Part shown: piece by piece, positions 6,774-8,890 of the stretch
How the letters are laid out: every line of letters begins with the position of its first letter
Position numbering within the stretch: position 1 is the first letter of the stretch
From: Pseudomonadota bacterium
GTDB lineage: Bacteria > Pseudomonadota > Gammaproteobacteria > GRL18
Direction of reading: 5' to 3'
Length of the DNA stretch: 8,890 nucleotides
Assembly: GCA_030632745.1 (NCBI GenBank)
Contig: DAOVUE010000034.1
Coordinates: forward strand, 1-8,890
Notes under the pieces: generated by a model
Told to the model about the DNA's origin: nothing
Databases searched by the model: none
What the model saw: only the letters and a program-made list of their open reading frames with translations
Translations under genes and position numbers: made by a program

Positions 6774-6989
6774 ATGTCCAGTGATATTCGACCACTTACA
6801 TCAATTGTACCGGCTCCCCCGGTCAGGGAAAAAAGGCATCATGCTAGTGATCAAAAGCAGCAAAAAAAACACACAATAGATGAGATTGAGCCGGATTCTG
6901 ATGTTGAAAGTGATGAGTCAGACGCTGCCCGGAAAAACAATGTTGATGAGAAAAATGCCGGAGTTAAACATATAGATGAATATGCTTGA
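6774..6989 (+). CDS. Small uncharacterised protein of the chemotaxis operon (71 residues)
   Basis: I do not recognise a named family. The 71-residue product has a Pro-rich N-terminus (IRPLTSIVPAPPVREK, 5-20), a basic Lys/Gln/His-rich stretch (about 19-33), a strongly acidic stretch (IDEIEPDSDVESDESD, 35-50) and the C-terminal tail HIDEYA. It has no membrane segment or signal peptide and is probably mostly disordered. It starts at a consensus AGGAGGT ribosome binding site and sits between cheW and the DUF2802 gene, 41 bp before the latter. The distinctive features at both ends, separated by charged low-complexity sequence, look like two short binding motifs joined by a linker. Function is unknown; a role connected with the chemotaxis array or flagellum is inferred only from position. 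Confidence 0.75.
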   Translation: MSSDIRPLTSIVPAPPVREKRHHASDQKQQKKHTIDEIEPDSDVESDESDAARKNNVDEKNAGVKHIDEYA

Positions 6990-7030
6990 TTTCTTATTAC
7001 ACCTATACATATATTAATGAATTAGAATAA

Positions 7031-7453
7031 ATGGATATGACGAACCTTATTTTTGGCATCATTATTATTTTAATAATTTTGATTTTATACCTTGCCTATT
7101 ATGCTAACAGCTTAAGCCGCTCTTTACAGAAATTTCGTGCAGAACTGAAACAGCTTAAACAATATACCGTTTTACAGCAAAAACAGCTCAAAGAACTGGC
7201 TCATGAGGTGCAGACGATGACTAATGCCGCCCATGGTGTTGGTAAAAGGATTAATATTTTATCCGGTCAGATGCGCGAACTGGATGATCGTCAGGAAGAA
7301 TTTGATCTTAAAGAACAGGGCTCACAAGCAATGCATCAGGCTATAGCTCTGGCTCAGAAAGGTGCAACTATTGATGAGCTAATGGATACCTGCGACATGT
7401 CACGTGGTGAAGCCGAGCTATTGATGGTAGTTCACGGTGATACTGCAGAATAA
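7031..7453 (+). CDS. Membrane-anchored coiled-coil DUF2802 protein
   Basis: This 140-residue protein has one N-terminal membrane helix (about 5-24, very Ile/Leu-rich), a coiled-coil region (about 28-95) and a small C-terminal helical domain (about 100-137) reading AIALAQKGATIDELMDTCDM then SRGEAELLMVVHG, which has helix-turn-helix character. This matches DUF2802, commonly found after cheW in gammaproteobacterial chemotaxis clusters. The layout recalls Bacillus SwrB, a membrane protein that promotes flagellar assembly, but that is an analogy, not a demonstrated homology. No clear Shine-Dalgarno precedes the ATG at 7031; the ATG at 7037 is an alternative that removes two residues. It is the last gene of the + strand operon. 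Confidence 0.85.
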   Translation: MDMTNLIFGIIIILIILILYLAYYANSLSRSLQKFRAELKQLKQYTVLQQKQLKELAHEVQTMTNAAHGVGKRINILSGQMRELDDRQEEFDLKEQGSQAMHQAIALAQKGATIDELMDTCDMSRGEAELLMVVHGDTAE

Positions 7454-7471
7454 GTCTCCTAAAGACTTATT
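7449..7471 (+). terminator. Perfect 9-bp hairpin overlapping the stop codon of the DUF2802 gene
   Basis: AATAAGTCT (7449-7457) and AGACTTATT (7463-7471) are exact inverted repeats around the loop CCTAA. The stop codon TAA (7451-7453) is inside the first arm. A T-rich end exists only within the second arm, so it may be an inefficient terminator or a 3' stabilising structure. Its position at the operon end favours a terminator. Confidence 0.5.
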
Positions 7472-7583
7472 GTAACACCTCGAACTATATAGTGTTTGAC
7501 CGATAATTAAATTTACCATTTAAAATCAATACGATATAATAAATTCAAGCAATGAGTTTACTATTATTTTGATATTTTCTTTT

Positions 7584-7624
7584 AGTGTAAAGATTATTTT
7601 TCAATCCAAGTGTAAAGTTATTTT
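7584..7624. repeat. Imperfect direct repeat, AGTGTAAAG-TTATTTT
   Basis: AGTGTAAAGATTATTTT (7584-7600) and AGTGTAAAGTTATTTT (7609-7624) are near-identical and start 25 bp apart. They differ by one inserted A. They lie in the AT-rich 200-bp gap between the convergent DUF2802 and toxin genes. I see no gene in this gap. Confidence 0.6.
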
Positions 7625-7653
7625 AAGTATGCATAGAAAACTAGATGCAATTA

Positions 7654-8151
7654 CTAATTACCATATTGCAATCTCACTTGCTGTAGTATATCAACAGAAA
7701 TCCTGTACCCATTTGATGAAATTTTCTTGATCAGTAATTCAGCACTCTCGATCAATTTCTTTTTTTCTGCAATATCTAATAGCCGTACTGTTCCAATAAA
7801 ATTAAGTTTGGCTTCAAAAGCATATTTTCTTGCCAACTTATCATCTAAAATAATTAAACAGGAACAATCTTCGCTTGTTAATTTCTTTGCCCATTCAATA
7901 GATGAAATTTCACCATCACCTAAACTATTTGAGTATAAATTAGGGCTAACAAAAATTTCTTTTTCTTTTAACCAACCCATTTTAATGACTTTGGCAATAT
8001 TATTTGAATCTTTTCCAGATTTTGCAAGACATTCCTCTTTAACTGATGTGGTAATCCAAACTGTAGAAAATAAATCGGATAATAAGCTCAGTTGATCAAC
8101 CCCTGCCAACGCAATAAGAGGACCTGCGTCGGCAATGATTATTTTATCCAA
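7654..8151 (-). CDS. PIN-domain toxin of a toxin-antitoxin pair (DUF3368-like)
   Basis: This 165-residue protein starts with ADAGPLIALA (Asp8), the hallmark of PIN-domain ribonucleases. It has further acidic residues at the expected positions: Glu39/Glu40 (SVKEECL), Asp79/Glu81 (LGDGEISS) and Asp103/Asp104 (ILDDKLARKYA), followed by FIGTVRLLDIA (118-128), typical of the DUF3368 branch. PIN toxins cleave RNA with Mg2+ or Mn2+, and the active-site acids look intact. The start must be TTG (8149-8151): an in-frame stop lies four codons upstream, the next Met is residue 58, and starting there would lose Asp8. AAGGA on the minus strand (8161-8165) is 9 bases before the TTG. It overlaps the antitoxin gene by 13 bp, so translation is probably coupled and kept low by the weak start codon. 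Specific RNA target unknown. Confidence 0.85.
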   Translation of the reverse strand: MDKIIIADAGPLIALAGVDQLSLLSDLFSTVWITTSVKEECLAKSGKDSNNIAKVIKMGWLKEKEIFVSPNLYSNSLGDGEISSIEWAKKLTSEDCSCLIILDDKLARKYAFEAKLNFIGTVRLLDIAEKKKLIESAELLIKKISSNGYRISVDILQQVRLQYGN

Positions 8152-8471
8152 GCAGAAATATCCTTAGCTTCATTATTAATCGTATCATGAGTTATTATAT
8201 CAATACTTAAATGGGCTAAATGCTGAATAAAATCAGACAATGACATTTTACTTAATTTTGCAGCAGCTCCTAATGATAAAGTTCCGTCTTTATAAAGTGA
8301 ACTTGCTAATGCAGGTAGTAAAGATTTTTCTGTTTCAATCAAAGAATCGCTGAGGTGTAACAATAAGGCATTAGGCTGATTACCCTTTAAAATAAGAACA
8401 GGTGAAGTCTCTGCCTCTCTAAGAGCAACAGATGGATTTTTCTTTAAATTTCTAACATTAGTCGCATACAT
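8139..8471 (-). CDS. Antitoxin with Phd/YefM-like N-terminus and UPF0175-like C-terminus
   Basis: This 110-residue protein would neutralise the downstream PIN toxin and repress its own operon. Residues 1-40 (VRNLKKNPSVALREAE, then SPVLILKGNQPNALLL) have the pattern of Phd/YefM DNA-binding antitoxins: a short helix with conserved N-P and a 'xPVxIxKxxxxxAxLL' hairpin. Residues 50-91 (LLPALASSLYKDGTLSLGAA, then KLSKMSLSDFIQHLAHLSID) match the UPF0175 helix-turn-helix antitoxins that pair with DUF3368 PIN toxins. The C-terminal tail would bind the toxin. The ATG at 8469-8471 is preceded by GGAGA on the minus strand (8482-8486). The two-part composition is my reading of the motifs; UPF0175 family members with this N-terminal extension may be common. 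Confidence 0.8.
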   Translation of the reverse strand: MYATNVRNLKKNPSVALREAETSPVLILKGNQPNALLLHLSDSLIETEKSLLPALASSLYKDGTLSLGAAAKLSKMSLSDFIQHLAHLSIDIITHDTINNEAKDISAWIK

Positions 8472-8499
8472 ATCTTACTAGTCTCCATAAAAGAAAATC

Positions 8500-8558
8500 T
8501 GTATACTACTGATTGTAGTCCACGATTATCATTTATTCAAGTTGTATACAATGATAAT
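8500..8558. promoter_or_regulatory. Candidate operators flanking the toxin-antitoxin promoter
   Basis: The self-complementary core GTATAC occurs twice, inside TGTATACT (8500-8507) and the perfect palindrome TGTATACA (8543-8550). Their centres are 43 bp apart, about four helical turns, placing one site over the likely transcription start and the other just upstream of the -35 element. A larger inverted repeat, ATTATCAT (8525-8532) with ATGATAAT (8551-8558), and ACTAC/GTAGT (8505-8509 and 8515-8519) overlap the same region. YefM operators use a related TGTACA core. Binding by this antitoxin is inferred. Confidence 0.55.
8512..8540 (-). promoter_or_regulatory. Sigma-70-type promoter of the toxin-antitoxin operon
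   Basis: On the minus strand TTGAAT (8540-8535) and TACAAT (8517-8512) are separated by exactly 17 bases. The -35 matches TTGACA at four of six positions and the -10 matches TATAAT at five of six. Transcription would start near 8505, giving a leader of about 35 bases before the antitoxin ATG. Confidence 0.65.
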
Positions 8559-8575
8559 TCAAAAACTTAATTTTA

Positions 8576-8803
8576 TTAATGCTGCTCTAATTCTTGATTG
8601 ACTTCATCAATGTAAGATTTACCCAGCATCGCATAATCTTTGTAATATTATGTGGAATTAATATTACCTCCAAGTTTTTCACCTTCCTCAAGTTGTTCTA
8701 CAATGGCTTTATTAACAATAGCTAACTCATATTTTGGATCTACTTGAAGTGCTGCAGAAATAAATAAAACACTTAGAAAGCTAGATGCGATAGATTTTAA
8801 ACC
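8576..8803 (-). pseudogene. Remnant of a small minus-strand gene, possibly secreted protein
   Basis: On the minus strand one frame is coding-like from 8803 to the TAA at 8576-8578. It has a hydrophobic signal-like stretch (IASSFLSVLFISAALQ) followed by a charged helical region (VDPKYELAIVNKAIVEQLEE). It is interrupted by an in-frame TAA at 8648-8650 and then continues in the same frame for about 23 more residues (YYKDYAMLGKSYIDE). There is no ATG, GTG or TTG at the expected start; an AAGG followed by AAATCTATC suggests a lost start codon. The residue composition across the stop looks continuous, so I read it as a degraded gene of about 70 residues. I do not recognise the family. Confidence 0.5.
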
Positions 8804-8860
8804 TTATTAAAAATAATATAATAGTTTTATCTTAAGGATGTAATTTATATTACTTATGTG

Positions 8861-8890
8861 TGGTAATATTTACCAATAAATGGTAATATA
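8861..8890. repeat. TGGTAATATTTACCA palindrome and second half copy at the window edge
   Basis: TGGTAATATTTACCA (8861-8875) is a perfect inverted repeat with 6-bp arms around TAT. TGGTAATAT recurs at 8881-8889, exactly 20 bp after the first, and continues out of the window. The 20-bp period, about two helical turns, would suit a dimeric repressor site or the start of a repeat array; which one cannot be decided here. Confidence 0.5.

Noticed and set aside
7727..8095. Plus-strand open frame of 122 codons
   Set aside because: It is antisense to the PIN toxin, whose motifs (Asp8, Asp79/Glu81, Asp103/Asp104) are intact; the plus-strand product is Phe/Ser/Leu-rich with no recognisable motif.
7454..8890. 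Toxin-antitoxin block as an insertion sequence or integron cassette
   Set aside because: I found no transposase, terminal inverted repeats, target-site duplication or recognisable recombination site; acquisition is suggested only by the higher AT content and gene types.

Overview
The window comes from the chromosome of a flagellated, AT-rich gammaproteobacterium. The evidence is the gene order cheZ-cheA-motC-motD-parA(parC)-cheW-like(parP)-cheW-(small ORF)-DUF2802, all on the + strand. This is the distal part of the fliA/cheY chemotaxis cluster of polarly flagellated Gammaproteobacteria (Pseudomonas, Marinobacter, Shewanella and Vibrio relatives). I cannot name the genus from the sequence.

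Region 1 (1-2596) holds the 3' part of cheZ and a complete cheA. Two points stand out. The CheZ residue that aligns with the catalytic Gln147 of E. coli CheZ is Leu, although the CheY-docking tail is intact. The CheA linker between the phosphotransfer and dimerization domains carries three copies of a short acidic EFExLLD motif that resembles the CheZ tail, separated by blocks of 18-bp tandem repeats.

Region 2 (2648-4254) encodes a second-type flagellar stator pair, MotC/MotD. It follows cheA directly: cheB, which usually sits between them in this cluster type, is not in the window.

Region 3 (4342-7453) encodes the polar-positioning and coupling module: a ParA-family ATPase (ParC), its CheW-like partner (ParP) and CheW. 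Then come an uncharacterised 71-residue acidic/basic protein with a very strong ribosome binding site and a membrane-anchored DUF2802 protein. A perfect four-copy heptamer repeat, (TAGTTAG)4, lies just after cheW. A 9-bp perfect hairpin overlapping the stop codon of the DUF2802 gene is a plausible operon end. Together the products form polar chemoreceptor arrays (CheA, CheW, ParP, ParC), pass the signal to the motor switch (CheA to CheY, with CheZ) and supply torque (MotCD).

Region 4 (7454-8890) is more AT-rich and looks acquired. It has a convergent, minus-strand toxin-antitoxin pair: a PIN-domain toxin of the DUF3368 type and an antitoxin that appears to join a Phd/YefM-like N-terminus to a UPF0175-like C-terminus. 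The genes overlap by 13 bp, and the toxin must start at TTG. The promoter is flanked by two GTATAC-core sites that look like autoregulatory operators. Beyond it lies the remnant of a small minus-strand gene with an in-frame stop and no usable start codon. The window ends in short palindromic repeats.

I see no RNA genes, CRISPR array, insertion sequence or origin.
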